Shown: positions 46,081 through 57,499 of the stretch, in pieces
How the letters are laid out: every line of letters begins with the position of its first letter
How positions within the stretch are numbered: the stretch's first letter is position 1
Notes under the pieces: generated by a model
What the model was told of the DNA's origin: nothing
Seen by the model: the letters and a program-made list of their open reading frames with translations, nothing else
Database searches by the model: none
Program-made: the position numbers and the translations under genes
DNA from: Eumeta japonica
Lineage: Eukaryota > Arthropoda > Insecta > Lepidoptera > Psychidae
Reading direction: 5' to 3'
NCBI GenBank assembly: GCA_005406025.1
Contig: BGZK01000141.1
Span: 62,001-126,000, forward strand
Length of the DNA stretch: 64,000 bases

Positions 46081-47359
46081 GGGACCATAACCAATCGACG
46101 CAGCATCGTCTACCGATGATTATAATCTATTCATAAAAAAATGTAAAATATGTTTGTTTTTGGTGTTTATCATGTGCTGACAGATGGACGGCTTGTCATG
46201 AAATTTGATATACAGGTAGATATTATTCTCAAATAATATACAAGATTAATACAATAAGATTATATAATACGAAATATCAAGATTACTTTTTATGAGAATA
46301 ACTGCATACATAACAGTTAAAAGGGTAATCTATCATAACGTCTACTTTTAAAAATGCGCAATGTCGTAATTTTCTGAGGTTTTAATAAATCTAGAGACGT
46401 GACGTACTAGATTTGTACCTAAAAAATAAGTTCAGGAAAATATTCATGTAATAATTCAGTGACAGGTATAATAGAAATAATATTTTTTATAAGTCAGGTA
46501 AATCCAATATTCACTGCATATTAACCATAGCTCTATTAACAAAAATAAATATCTTAATTTATATTAATCACAATTTTTTGTTAATCAATTTTCATTCGTA
46601 TGCAGTTACTAATAAATGCACCGCGCAATATTTATGACACACTTTATTATTGAATGTATACATGATATATATTTTATATTGTATAATGTATACAAAATGC
46701 ATATTTTTTTGTTGTTTTGTAGAGAATGGAAACATATTTGTTTATGTAACGTGTAAAACACAGGATCCGTCTACATTAGGTGAGCTATAAAGGTCATTTA
46801 GCCTACTCAACTATAGCAATTAAGGAACCGGTACCAGAAAAGAAACTAACATTAATTCCTCAAAGCACCTACGTGAATTTCAAATAAGCAACCGTATCGA
46901 ATTGAGGATTTTCCTGTTTCGAGTCCAGTAGAGATACTGTATATGGCTGATATATTTAACGTGACAGATTATTTATCATAAAAACATTATTTCGTTATAT
47001 TTTTTATTTAAATCGAGTGTCTAAAATCCTCATTAAAATAGTTATTTGGCCATATAGCACGGTCACTTAAACTGTAGCGCATATCGAAATAGGTAATTCA
47101 AATATCAATTCAAAATTGCATATTTTTGTTGTAAGTCCTACTATCACTAAATACATATTATAGTAGCCCTCAAACAAAAATCATTAGACCCATGAAAATG
47201 TATTACATTCAATCATTACAGACGCAATTATTCCATTGAATATACGAGAAAAATAATCATACATCGAATTGGTTCTATAACTGCAGTATTTTCAATCATA
47301 GATCAGACTAGATGAAACACATTGAGATGAGACTCAAATTGAAAAAAAAAGCACAAACT

Positions 47360-49500
47360 ATCTGCGAGTATATATGTTCGTATCGCTCAATGAATGTCCA
47401 ATGCTCGACATAAGCCTTTTCTTTAACATTCCACATCGTACGGTCCGTGGTCACCTGTAACCAGCGATAGCCTGAGAGTCTGACCTTGTCCACTTACTCG
47501 GAAATCTGTCCACTTTCTAAGGCTCTTATATCATCAATCAAGAGCCTTCCTTGTCCAATGGTAATCAATTCTACGAACGATGTGGCCTTCTCGTTGCCAC
47601 TTCAACTTACTAATTCTGTAAGCTATGTCAGTCACTCTAGTTCATCTGCGGATTATATCTTGCAAAGGAATACTGAGCATAGCTTCTCTAACACACATTA
47701 ACTATGACCTTGTTTAAGACACCGACAGTAATGTCAATAACAACCACGATAATGTATGATATTCGTAGTCCGTATCTAAAAACACGAATTTTTTACAGAT
47801 TTTCGTCTTTAAAGTATATAGGATTCGATGATTCTTCTTCATTTTCCGAACGCTGCTTAGCCGAGCTAAATTCTTCACGAACTCCTTTGTCGACATTTGG
47901 TGTACCTGACCGTATAGTTTGTCCTATGTAGATGTATTCCCAACAACTTCGATTGGAGATTTATCAACTATAACTAAAGTGTCTACAACGTGGGGATTCA
48001 ACATATTTTTTTTTTCATGTTTATTTTTAGATCCACTTCTTGAGAAAACCTAGGGAGTCCATAAACATTTATGCGCCTAGATTATTCAGTAAGATCTTTT
48101 CAATGTAAAACCTGAATCTTTCAAAGCTATGGTGAATAATTTCGGAAGTATGACATCTCCTTGTTTAATACTTGTATGCAGTTGAATTAGTTTGTGCTTT
48201 CATTTTATACACGGACTGCTGCAATGGCATTGTTATATAAATATCTCAACACTTGTACGTAGCGGTAGTCAATGTGGCATAGCTGTAAGATTTAAGTACA
48301 ACCCAGATTTCGATTGAACCACAAGATTTTTTGTAGTCCACATAATTAAGCATAGCGGTCCATTTTACTCCTAGACTTTTTGCATGATTTGCTGAAGTGT
48401 GTGGACGTGGTTCACGGTGTTGAAGCCGTTTTCGAAAATCGAATCGTTCGACTAATTGAAAGTCGTCAAATCTACGAATAGCTTATACACGTGAGTCAAG
48501 ATCGTAATAGGTCAGTAATTCTTCAACAAGGTGTTATCTCCTTTCAGAAAAATAGCACCACCACAGCCCTGCTCAATTTTTCAAGCATTATACCTTAGAG
48601 CTTAACGGAATTAAATAGTTTCTAGGAAACTTATACACTGATCTTCTACCCACTCTCAGAAGTTCAATCGTAATTGCAACATCACCTAGTGTCTTATTGT
48701 ATTTCAGTCTAATTTCTAAAAAGCTGACACCCGTTATGACCTCTGTGTAGCGTCGCCGGGTCAACTTCACTCGAGTATCTCTAACTTTTCTGACAACCAG
48801 TTTTTATGATAATGTAAAGAACTGCCGTGAGAAGTGAGATCTCCTCTAAAATTTCCAGTTTCGAGGATTATGATTATTGATTATTATGATCAATTCTCAG
48901 CTTTGCTATTGCCAAGAGACACTTTTTTTACGAACACTTTAGAGGTTTGTTTTGCTCAATTATCTCTTTAATATGGTTTGTATTATAAAGATATACATTG
49001 TGTCGTACAGCCTTTAAAATCTATTTATCGAAACGTCTTTAATTCGACATTTCAGCTGAAGACTACAACTTCATAACTCGTCCTTGTTACATATTTTTTT
49101 TAGTTTCTTTAGTGAGTCTTGACGTCTATTTGGCGTCGGTTCTTAAAGAATTTTGACCCAACCGCATGAGCATTTTCCACAAACCTATTGTTTACATCGA
49201 CCACAATTTCACATTCGCCTATGGATACAAAGGTATTCTGAAATTCGAACTCTCAGGATTTTAGATGATGACAGTTATGGAATGATTCATGTACTTCATC
49301 AGACGAGATCTTTCTAGTTTCATATTTAAATTCAACATGCATCTAAGCATACGACGATTACTTTTCATTATTGCCTTGTGTATTGCAGAGAAATCGTTGA
49401 ATATTTGCCGCTTTGTTGTCATAACGTAGTCTGTATTACTTTTCACTGAACCATAAGGACTGATCAAGTACCATTATTCACTACTTTGTAGTGTGTTGGT
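47360..49500 (-). pseudogene. RTE-like non-LTR retrotransposon, degraded RT polyprotein
   Basis: Reading leftwards: LKNY*PITILTHVYKLF (about 48510-48460), FENGFNTVNHVHTLQQIMQK (about 48435-48380), a palm-region remnant (48300-48250), and SIKQGDVILPKLFTIALKD (about 48160-48110). These are RT fingers-to-palm blocks of the RTE type. Further on are TRVTDIAYRISKLKWQREGH (about 47640-47580) and YRWLQVTTDRTMWNVKEKAY (about 47470-47410), the C-terminal domain found in many lepidopteran copies. Stops and frame changes are frequent, so it is dead. It is inserted in intron 3 of gene A in the same orientation as the gene. Confidence 0.75.
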
Positions 49501-50704
49501 GAGGTGTGTATGGCTTTTCAAATATTATCATGACACTTCATGCCTCAAAATCGTACTTTCCGGTCAACGGTGGAGATAAGTATTCATACTCGTCTATATT
49601 TGTATTCTTCGTATTCTTACTATAACTCGTCCTTAATCACATCGCCTATCTAAATAGCAAGGAACGTAAACAACTGAATGCAAAAATATATATCTAACAA
49701 GAAATTAGCAAACAAATTGTACTGCTTCAATGGAATTATCAACAAACATTGAAATTGATTCAGAAAAAAGTTAAATGTTTGGAAAATCCGAAAGCGCACT
49801 CCTCAAAAATTCATTTTTTTCAATAAAAAGTAAATTTTATATCTGATTTATTAAGTAAAACGAAGAATAAAAAATAAATTGTTTATATACAAAGACTAAT
49901 ATGAAAAAAGAAACCAAAACAAATATACTGCTTTTAATGACATCTGCTATACTGAGCAGTATTACAAGACTTTAACTTAATTTATATGTTTCAAGTCAGA
50001 TAAATACATGAATATCATGATCAAATTTAATAACAATATTTTTTAACAAACCACATGGATTATGCTAATAGTATTCAATAAAATAGTAGTAGTGCTTCTA
50101 AATTTAATAAAAAACATGGTCCAGATACGTAAAGTTACATACAGGATCCGTAAACAAAAACATCCCGACGTAAAACAATTTATCTTTGTCAATATTTTTT
50201 TATTTAAAAAAAAAATCATAATATTGTATTTTTTCGGATACATAACAGCAGCGGTATTTTGAAACGTTTCAAGATCTCCATTTGCAATCCGAGCCGACCC
50301 ACAGGCAGATCATATTCATTCTTACCGCTGATCGTTGTTCAGAATGTTTTTTTACAGCATGAAATCACTAACAAGTCAAAGCCGTAGCACTCAAAACTTG
50401 GCAATCAAAAGAATTCAACTGTTTTGTGGCGGCTAAAATGATCTCATTTTGACAATAAACCAACCGATATTTTATCGTTTTCTTCATGTATATATATAAT
50501 TCAATGATTATTCCATACGCCTAAATTCGTTGTCATAGTTAATTTATTAATGGCCAATAGATTTATAAAATACTGTACATACTAATCAGGACGCTGTTAA
50601 AAGTCTCATTGTCATTCTACTTTGATCGAAAAGGGGCCTTTACGCAGCTAGTCTATGGTCCAGTCAATGTAATATTATCGGGTGATTTGTAACCGTATAC
50701 TCAC

Positions 50705-50838
50705 TGACGCCACACGCTTGCGCACAAGACAGCAAGCCAGGGTTGTCGTATTTTTTATTGTCTGTGCCGCACACCGGATTGTACTCAGGCGTTACCGGAC
50801 AGTTCCTCATGCAACGCTGTAGGGTCAAAGTCGAGTTT
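50705..50838 (-). CDS. Kazal gene A, exon 3: Kazal domain
   Basis: Exon of 134 nt between TTTTACTTCAG|AAACTC and GTCA|GTGAGT, phase one base in and one base out, as for the Kazal exons of genes B and C. It encodes LQRCMRNCPVTPEYNPVCGT, then DNKKYDNPGLLSCAQACGV. Five Kazal cysteines are present with the spacing C-x3-C-x9-C-x14-C-x3-C. VCGTDNKKY is the family core. The exon is highly similar to that of gene C (62361), including identical CGCAAGCGTGTGGCG. The loop PVTPEYNPV has no basic residue. Confidence 0.9.
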
Positions 50839-52306
50839 CTGAAGTAAAATAAATAAATCAACACAGTTACATCTGCAGTCTAAAATTTATGATGTAGAAT
50901 TCCTATGAAACAAAAAATAAATTTATAGAGTTATTACCCAATAGCTTTATCCAAGACTTGAAAATTGAACATTAACTGAAAAATTAAGTTATTTTATACA
51001 AATTTAGGTGGTATTATTGGCAAGTGCTTTGGACAAGGATTAATGAAGGCATGCTGATGAAAGAAATCAACACAGCAAGGTGTGCTGTAGAAGGATCAGT
51101 AAAGGGCCACCTAATAGACAATCTTTAAGCTGACCAAATTGATGACACAATAAAAAACGGCCAAATTTTAATCACCAGGAACCAACAGGCATGCATGAAA
51201 AATTAATGGATGTCGGTAAAGCAAGAGAAGTATGCAAAGATCATACCATACGGAAATCTACATTTATGACCTTTGCATACCTTTCTCGGAAACAGGCATG
51301 AGCTAATAGATAGATAAATAGAAAATATTATATAAGTCCTTTCATTGGCATGATTAACAAAAACCAACCACCTGCGAGATGGACTCATTAGGAAAATGTT
51401 ACGTCTATGAATCATTGTATTATAGTCCTAAGTGAAAAAAAGACTACTTTGCGCTTTCTATAGAAATTAAAAATTTAAGATTCTCATTTAGACTTTCTTG
51501 CAAGCTATCAGTGAGATCTTATACCTGTGCTTTTTTAAAGATTTTAAGCTATGCCATTTCGGAGATAAGGAGAAAACACTCGATTTGCATGTGTTTCGTT
51601 TAATGTCTTTTTTTTATGATGCACTTGACTAAAGATTTTTTTCTAAATTTCCTATTGGCTACTCAATATTAACCCCCCAATTCAGAATGTGTTTATTTAC
51701 GCCTTGCTTCCTTGATTGCCCTAACTATGTATATAAGACTAAATAACAACTTTTTATATCCAGTAAATTCAGAGAAAATAGACTACGATACACGGTTAAT
51801 ATGACGAATTGGAAATTTTAATGACCGGGACCTCGATATTTCTCGGAAAGTACAAAACATGTGAAAGTCATCCTTGATGACTCAGTTTTTCACGTTATTG
51901 ACTTGATTTGTCAGGTGCAGTTACACTATTATTACGATTATGCATAACAGAATAATAATATCAATGATAGCTTTTTAAAATATCCAAATACGCCGTGTGT
52001 TTTAGTATGGCGTGCTGTGAGCATAATAACTTATTACTGCGTCACCTTAAAAGTTCTCCTATAAATATTACGTTTTGTCGTCTGATGGACAGAAACCTAA
52101 AAGGTATTAAGAAATATGAACTTCAAAAGATTTTCTAAATAGTCAGTAGCATTATCTCTTTACCGATGAATAGATAAAACTGCGAAGTGTAAAATAAATA
52201 AAACGCACTGTAACATAAACTCACATTATATCGAATTCAAAAACAGACTGTAACGAGACAATAGATTTTGATCCACACACGCAAATAACATCCATGTGAC
52301 ATTTAC
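50839..52306 (-). other. Gene A intron 2
   Basis: Contains a non-LTR fragment at 51000-51310 in opposite orientation; the remainder is AT-rich. Confidence 0.6.
51000..51310 (+). pseudogene. Non-LTR retrotransposon C-terminal fragment
   Basis: Plus-strand remnants read AVEGSVKGHLIDNL, then IKNGQILITRNQQACMK and MDVGKAREVCKDHTIRKS. They match the same C-terminal polyprotein domain seen at 1290-1400 on the minus strand (LSTRNRRACIKKLINVSE). Both are 5'-truncated copies of related elements. A frame shift after ACMK and several stops are present. Confidence 0.68.
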
Positions 52307-52520
52307 CCTGTCGATCTCTCAGTGGTGGTGGTGGTGATAGTGATAGTCGGCGACGGGTTTTGTCCAGGGAATGGGGGCAGTGGATGAAACCAGATCCGCC
52401 ACTCTGGCCGGATTATGACTCCGTACCTGTCTTCTAATGTGTTGCCGGCGTTCTCGTTGCCGTTGGACTGCCTCTTTGTCCGCAACAATTCCATGCCGTG
52501 ACCGGAATTTACGACCGCAA
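52307..52520 (-). CDS. Kazal gene A, exon 2: end of signal peptide, KR site and Pro/Thr-rich linker
   Basis: Exon of 214 nt (2 + 70 codons + 2) from GTCTCTTTCAG|TTGCGG to ACAGG|GTAAAT. Joined to exon 1 it completes the leader as MAKYLTIFLLF + VAVVNSGHG. After it, ELLRTKRQSNGNEN holds a dibasic KR that could be a convertase site. The rest, with EWRIWFHPLPPFPGQNPSP and TITITTTTTERST, is a proline- and threonine-rich linker that leads into the Kazal exon. It has no similarity to the His-rich exon 2 of gene B although it occupies the same place in the gene. Confidence 0.8.
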
Positions 52521-52595
52521 CTGAAAGAGACAATCAATGATACGTGATAATAATGTACCTACCTAGAAATTCAATATTTCAGAGATAATGCCAAT

Positions 52596-53400
52596 TTTTT
52601 AAGGTTCCGAGCCAAAATGGCAAAAACGGAACCCTTATAATTCCATCATGTCCGTCCGTCCGTCTGCCCGTCCGTATATCACAGGCATTTTATTCCAAAT
52701 CTACGAGATGTATATTGATGAAATTTGGAGTATAGGTGTTTTATATAAGCCGCTACTTAATTTCCTAGTTAGTAGTTAAATAACAAAAATAAATATTTCT
52801 AGGGGGGAACTCTGAACTGAAACAGAACAGAAAAACTGAAAAAAAATTTATTCAGCAAACATGAACGTGTGGTACATAGTTCGACAGTTCTTTTAAAAAC
52901 ATTTTAAGCTTTTCTAGCAATTTTTTGATTAATTGAATATTTTCGGAAATAATAGCTCCGAAATTAGCAGTAATTGTGTCCTCCCTCTATTTTTTAAACC
53001 GTACCTTCGAAAAATGTGAAAAAAATTATAAAGGAAACGCTTAATAAATACTTATAACAAAAATTATTTTGAAGATCATTGAATATACCGTTTTTGAGTT
53101 ATTGCCGAAAAACTGCGCTTCTCAATAAAAAGACTATAAAGATATGCTATAAACATACGCTCTTTTGCTGGCGCACCTTAGTTTACATTAGTTTAGGAGT
53201 AATAATAGACATACGTACTTATCTCTGTAGTTATAGACGACTAAAGTGCTTTTACCTATTATGTGCGGAAAACTTGAAAAAAGGTGTAACAACGTAGTAT
53301 TTTCATCTGTAGTGCATTTCTTTGTAGTATTTGACTTCGGAACCCTACAGTGAGCTTGGTCCCACATACTTTTAGCCGATTTTTTTTATTGTCCTCATTA
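52596..53400 (-). repeat. Long dispersed repeat Y, copy 2
   Basis: Starts AAGGTTCCGAGCCAAAATGG CAAAAACGGAACCCTTATAA and ends CGGAACCCTACAGTGAGCTT. It is the reverse-oriented relative of 38295-39095, with matching internal motifs (AAAAACTGCGCTTCTCAATA, CCGTTTTTGAGTTATTGCC). GTCCGTCCGTCCGTCTGCCC GTCC at 52650 is a short tandem run. Inserted in intron 1 of gene A. Confidence 0.72.
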
Positions 53401-54169
53401 ATTGTACCCGTAAACATATAACTTGAACTTTGACTTTTTTGTACATCTAAGAACTTGAAGCAAAAACTCGAAAAAGAAAACGACGAAAGTAAAAATACCC
53501 TTTAAGTTATGACGTTATATTATGTCATTAACAGCAATTGGCTTGATTGAAATTGAATAATATGAATATTTCAATTAATCCAATGAATTTATAAAAAAAA
53601 TCTTGGAAAAATCATTATATTTTGAAATACATATTCAATCATTTAATAAACCTATGTAAACGTGATTTTTAACATTTGTCGATTTTTATTACATTCAGTT
53701 TTTTTACAATTTATTACAATGCATCGATGTAAATTTTATTAAATTCAAATACAACATTTGACATGAATTTGAAATGTGACAAAACTAGCTGCTACAACTA
53801 TCATTTATGTTACATAGTATATTCTTTTAGGAGAAAACTGTATTTGTATTAGAGAAGAATATGATATAAAGAATTTGTAATTCTAGTCTAAAACTTCACT
53901 TTAAAGAAAACAACATTACTAGTTACTATCTATTATCAATGTACTTATTTACGAAAATATTATATTAATATTTACACTGAAACATTAATATTTTATAATA
54001 TTTAAGGTAGGAGTATACCACACAGCAAAAACAGGACAAAAATATTCTGGAAATTCCAGCATAAGACTGTCAAGTTCTATTAACAATCTTTTTATAGGTG
54101 ACTACATTCGCTTTCAGAATAATATTTATTAAACAGATAACAAATGGAATATTTATTAAAGCCTAGTTC

Positions 54170-54450
54170 ATTAAAACAAGAAAAAAGTTATACAAGAAAC
54201 TACAATATATTGAGTTTACATTCTTCTTCTTCCTCCTGCCCTTAGTACCAATTTTATTTGGATCGGGCTTTCTTGTGCGTTTGCGCCAGGCCATTCTGTC
54301 CGTGGTTGAGAATAGTGGGACACTCTGAGTTTTAGGCCCTTTTCGATAGTCATCCATCGAGCGCCAGAAGGTCTGCTTCTTGATCGCTGCCTGATTTTAA
54401 TATTAAACACTGTTTTTACAGGCTCGCTCCATGACATGTCCGTACAATCT
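54170..54450 (-). pseudogene. Non-LTR retrotransposon C-terminal fragment (another family)
   Basis: The minus strand reads RLYGHVMERACKNSV, then RSMDDYRKGPKTQSVPLFST and TDRMAWRKRTRKPDPNKIGT, ending in KGRRKKK. This is the basic C-terminal end of an RTE/jockey-type polyprotein (WYGHV...DR..W...RKADP). Stops and shifts are present. It lies in intron 1 of gene A in the same direction. Confidence 0.62.
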
Positions 54451-55315
54451 TAAGATATGTTATTTGTGTAAGATATTTACAATTTTATTTACGGGTTCAA
54501 AAACTCAAGAAGGAGAACAGGCGAGAAACTCATTCAGACCAATTTTTAATGTCATACTTAAATTCATGGCCGAACGTTATTATTTTAAATATTCATAAGA
54601 ACGGTAATAGCCTTTTTTATCATTAAGCAATTTATTAAGTCTCATTACTCTTATCTCTGTTATCTCCTGAGACACTTCATTACAAAAACAATTCAGTCAC
54701 AAACATTTCTTGGGTATATTTCCATATTACGATAGTACCACTTACAAAAACAAAAACACTATACACAATTACATCTCAGAGTTGATTTAAAAAAATGTTA
54801 ATAATATTGTTAATATATTGATAAGTATGCAATCACAATATTAAAATAAAAATAGGAGATTTAAACTTCAAAATGAAATATTCTCACACTGACCATTGTA
54901 TTTGTTGAAAATGCATTTAATAAAGGTAGTTCGAAGCAATAAATAAGGCATAATATCAATTTAATGTAATTAGAGTAGGGCTCATTAATTTAGAATATGT
55001 TATTAACTACGGCCATTTTAACGTTTTTGAAGGGGAAAACACATCTGTTTAACAATAAGCTAGGTTCTTTAACAAAATTTTAAATAAGCAGTTTTTCAAT
55101 ATTTTTCGAATTCGTGAGTCTTTTTAGGATACTCACCAAATGTATCACTATGAATTAATAAAATAAATATTACCTTTTAATGAAAAATAAATTAAATTGT
55201 ACTTGAATGTCTTCTCATTTTAATTTAAGATTATTGATAAAGGCGTTCAACAATCCAACGCTTTTTACTTAATCTTTTTTTTATACCAGTCACTCAGCAT
55301 TGTAAAACTACTCAC

Positions 55316-55349
55316 CGAAAAGCAAAAATATCGTCAGATACTTCGCCAT
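55316..55349 (-). CDS. Kazal gene A, exon 1: start and signal peptide
   Basis: ATG at 55349 follows GGGAAAGAAA. The frame MAKYLTIFLLF ends one base into a codon at TTTTCG|GTGAGTAG, a consensus donor. It is the first ATG after the proposed transcription start about 100 bases upstream. Confidence 0.8.
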
Positions 55350-55453
55350 TTTCTTTCCCTACGACAACTCTTTTCTCCGGTCGTGCTTTGAGCTCGTCGA
55401 TCCGAGAGATGCGCGTGCACAACAAACCCTGTCGACGGCGAAGGCGCAGTGGC

Positions 55454-55488
55454 ACTGGCGCCCGTAGCGACCCCGCCGGCTTATAAAG
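55454..55488 (-). promoter_or_regulatory. Core promoter of gene A: TATA box and initiator
   Basis: On the minus strand CTTTATAAG (about 55488-55480) lies 29 bases before the A of CCAGT (55458-55454), close to the ideal TATA-to-initiator spacing in insects. The surrounding 55370-55520 is a GC-rich island in AT-rich DNA and covers the 5' UTR of about 107 bases. Confidence 0.65.
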
Positions 55489-55519
55489 CGCGGTCGACCG
55501 GCCTGGCTACGTGGTGCCG

Positions 55520-56080
55520 CGGTTTTTCCCAATTCCTACTGAACAGTACACGTGATCATGCGTAGCACCATCTGCAGCCCATGTGGTATAGTGCCATTTA
55601 TAATTGTGGATCAATAACATAGCACAGTATAGTTATCACAGAATAATTCTAAATAGTTCTAAATGAAGCAACGCTTAGACATTCTTTTTTCATGTTCCCG
55701 ATCTCGGTCCCACTTTTGATTCCGATTTCAATTCTAGATACCGATTTTTTGGTTCATCTGCGATGAAATTTCCGATGAAAAAAAGAAGCCCATACTCTTA
55801 CATCGAAGGCCCATACTGCAGCTATATTTTATTGCGAAAAAACCTCGCTCAGACTCCTAATCCCCATCTCTGTCCTGTTTGCGATTCTGATCCCTAGCCG
55901 ATGTTGAAACAATCATCCAACATGACCATCGTTGTTGCCAATAACCAATTATCGTAAGTAAAGGATTCGTTTTAGATTCACACGGGCGAAGCCTCTAGTA
56001 AAAGGTGGTATCTTTATAAATAATATCCTGTGGCTTATTCTACTGTATCATAAACTATAATACTATGTAATAATATACTC
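55520..56080. other. Upstream region of gene A
   Basis: It contains loosely repeated TCGGTCCCACTTTTGATTCC / GATTTCAATTCTAGATACCG units (55690-55760, 55855-55900), similar in style to 29610-29740, and TAGATTCACACGGGCGAAGC (55974), a motif of a common lepidopteran repeat. No gene. Confidence 0.4.
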
Positions 56081-56550
56081 ACAGAATGAAAAAATATCGT
56101 CTAGCATATCTCGGAGACGTTACATCTCCATCGAGTTGGGACCTATGTCAAGATTTTTCGTACGTACGATTAGCTTGCAAACACTGCAAATGCAGAGATC
56201 GTCGTATCAATGATTTCAAAGATGTTGCTACGCATAGGAAAATAGGTTTTTTCAATATTACGCGCCCACCGTATGTCAGATTGGCCTACCATAAATACTT
56301 AAAAATTAGTAAAAAAAATAAACAATCGATTGATGTTCGAATGTTGAAGATCGGCTCAGGCGTTCGAAAGATATCGTGCATCAAACATTTCCACAGAATG
56401 AAAAAATGTCGTCTAGCATAACTCGGGGACGTTACGTACGATCGGGTTGGGACCTATGTACCGCTTAGTAGTTTTTCGTGAAAGCGTAACAAACATCCAT
56501 CCATACGTCCTCACAAACTTTCAAGTTTATAGTATTAGTAGAATTGTGGC
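56080..56550 (+). repeat. Repeat element with 44-68 bp direct repeats
   Basis: The block CACAGAATGAAAAAATATCG TCTAGCATATCTCGGAGACG (56081-56120) recurs as CACAGAATGAAAAAATGTCG TCTAGCATAACTCGGGGACG (56394-56433), 313 bp apart, and both are followed by GTTGGGACCTATGT. The end (GTGAAAGCGTAACAAACATC, 56479) is the tail of a well-known lepidopteran repeat. The 111-codon frame across it is probably not a gene. Confidence 0.65.
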
Positions 56551-56566
56551 GAATAATTAATAATAA

Positions 56567-56670
56567 AAATAACACTGACGTTTCTAAAGTATCAAATTTT
56601 AACTTTTATCCTTTATCCGAATATAAAGGATAAAACTTAAAATTTGACACAAACAGTGTCAGGTGCCTCA
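56567..56670. repeat. Fold-back inverted repeat of about 100 bp
   Basis: CAAATTTTAACTTTTATCC TTTA (56593-56615) and TAAAGGATAAAACTTAAAAT TTG (56624-56646) form a 23-bp stem with one mismatch around an 8-base loop. The stem is extended outward by weaker pairing and closed by ACACTG/CAGTGT. It looks like a small MITE. Confidence 0.75.
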
Positions 56671-56934
56671 ATCACGGACATATAGCGTAAATAAATCAAT
56701 TCTAATTTTGGAAGTCAATTTTAGCAAGTAAATTAAAAATTTAAAGGGATAACTTGTGTAAATTCGGTCATCATCGGTATTATTATAGTATTAAATGAAA
56801 TTGATCGTTATAACAAAGTACTTTTTCTTATGATTCCAAAATGCAAAGCTTAATAAACTTAAATACCCCCTCATTCTTAGCTCCGAAGCACAGCATAAAA
56901 ATATCCTCAATATACGGTCTTATATTGTAGTTTG

Positions 56935-57100
56935 ATTTAATAATATAATCGATGGTTATAAGCGTTTGCCTTCAAAACGGACGGTGTACCGGAACCGATC
57001 CTGACCACAGGCGAATTGACCAATAAGTTAAATAACTTAATTCAAATAAAAATAACTTCTTTCGCGCTTTGAAAACCACATTAAGCCATCAGTCCCATTT
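56935..57100 (+). mobile_element. tRNA-derived SINE, copy 2
   Basis: ATGGTTATAAGCGTTTGCCT, CGGTGTACCGGAACCGATCC and GAATTGACCAATAAGTTAAA line up with the SINE at 10370 (A-box, B-box and body). It is more decayed at the A box. Confidence 0.55.
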
Positions 57101-57499
57101 GCTTTGGTCAAATTAAGGTCAACAGTTTTAAGGTCAATAAGACCAAATGGTGTTTAGATTTTTCAAAAAACCCATCCTTAATACAAAGTCTGTTCTTGAG
57201 CAACAAATAAAATAACTATTTCACAATCATCTCAAATTCAGTATCAAATTAATGGTTTTAAATCGAGTGTCCGAATTTTTATATAAAAATATATCAACTT
57301 ACTCGTGACATATTAAAATAGGTATGTAAACAATGGAGTCTATCAATTTAAATCATTTTTTCGAGTTTGGAATCCCTTGATGATTATATAGCTCACTAAA
57401 AAGTGTCAAATAAAAACAAAAGTTAAAATACTAAAACTCGGCAAGGGAATAAATGACTACAAAAACATGAACTTTACACGCTACATGCTTCATTGATAG

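Larger units (their letters stand above)
45065..50704 (-). other. Gene A intron 3
   Basis: Filled with a dispersed repeat (45580-46080) and a long RTE-like element (47360-49500); otherwise AT-rich with no gene. Confidence 0.6.
45012..55349 (-). other. Kazal gene A: small secreted Kazal-type inhibitor (gene span)
   Basis: Proposed model: exon 1 55349-55316, exon 2 52520-52307, exon 3 50838-50705, exon 4 45064-45012. Lengths 34+214+134+53 give 145 codons, hence a 144-residue secreted protein: signal peptide, a KR-containing propeptide-like piece, a Pro/Thr-rich linker and one Kazal domain. All four splice pairs are in phase and all donors and acceptors fit GT/AG. Kazal domains bind and block serine proteases outside cells; targets cannot be told from sequence. 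The introns (2.8, 1.5 and 5.6 kb) contain repeat Y copy 2, three non-LTR fragments (54.2, 51.1 and 47.3-49.5 kb) and a further dispersed repeat at 45.6-46.1 kb. Confidence 0.8.

Noticed and set aside
52303..52537. Alternative frame with HHHH end at 52319-52537
   Set aside because: It is the +1 shadow of exon 2 of gene A (ACC-ACC repeats); it does not connect in phase with the Kazal exon.
56086..56421. 111-codon frame with Cys and basic residues
   Set aside because: It covers a dispersed repeat with direct duplications; the beginning and end of the frame are the same repeated sequence (MKKYRLAYLGDV and MKKCRLA).
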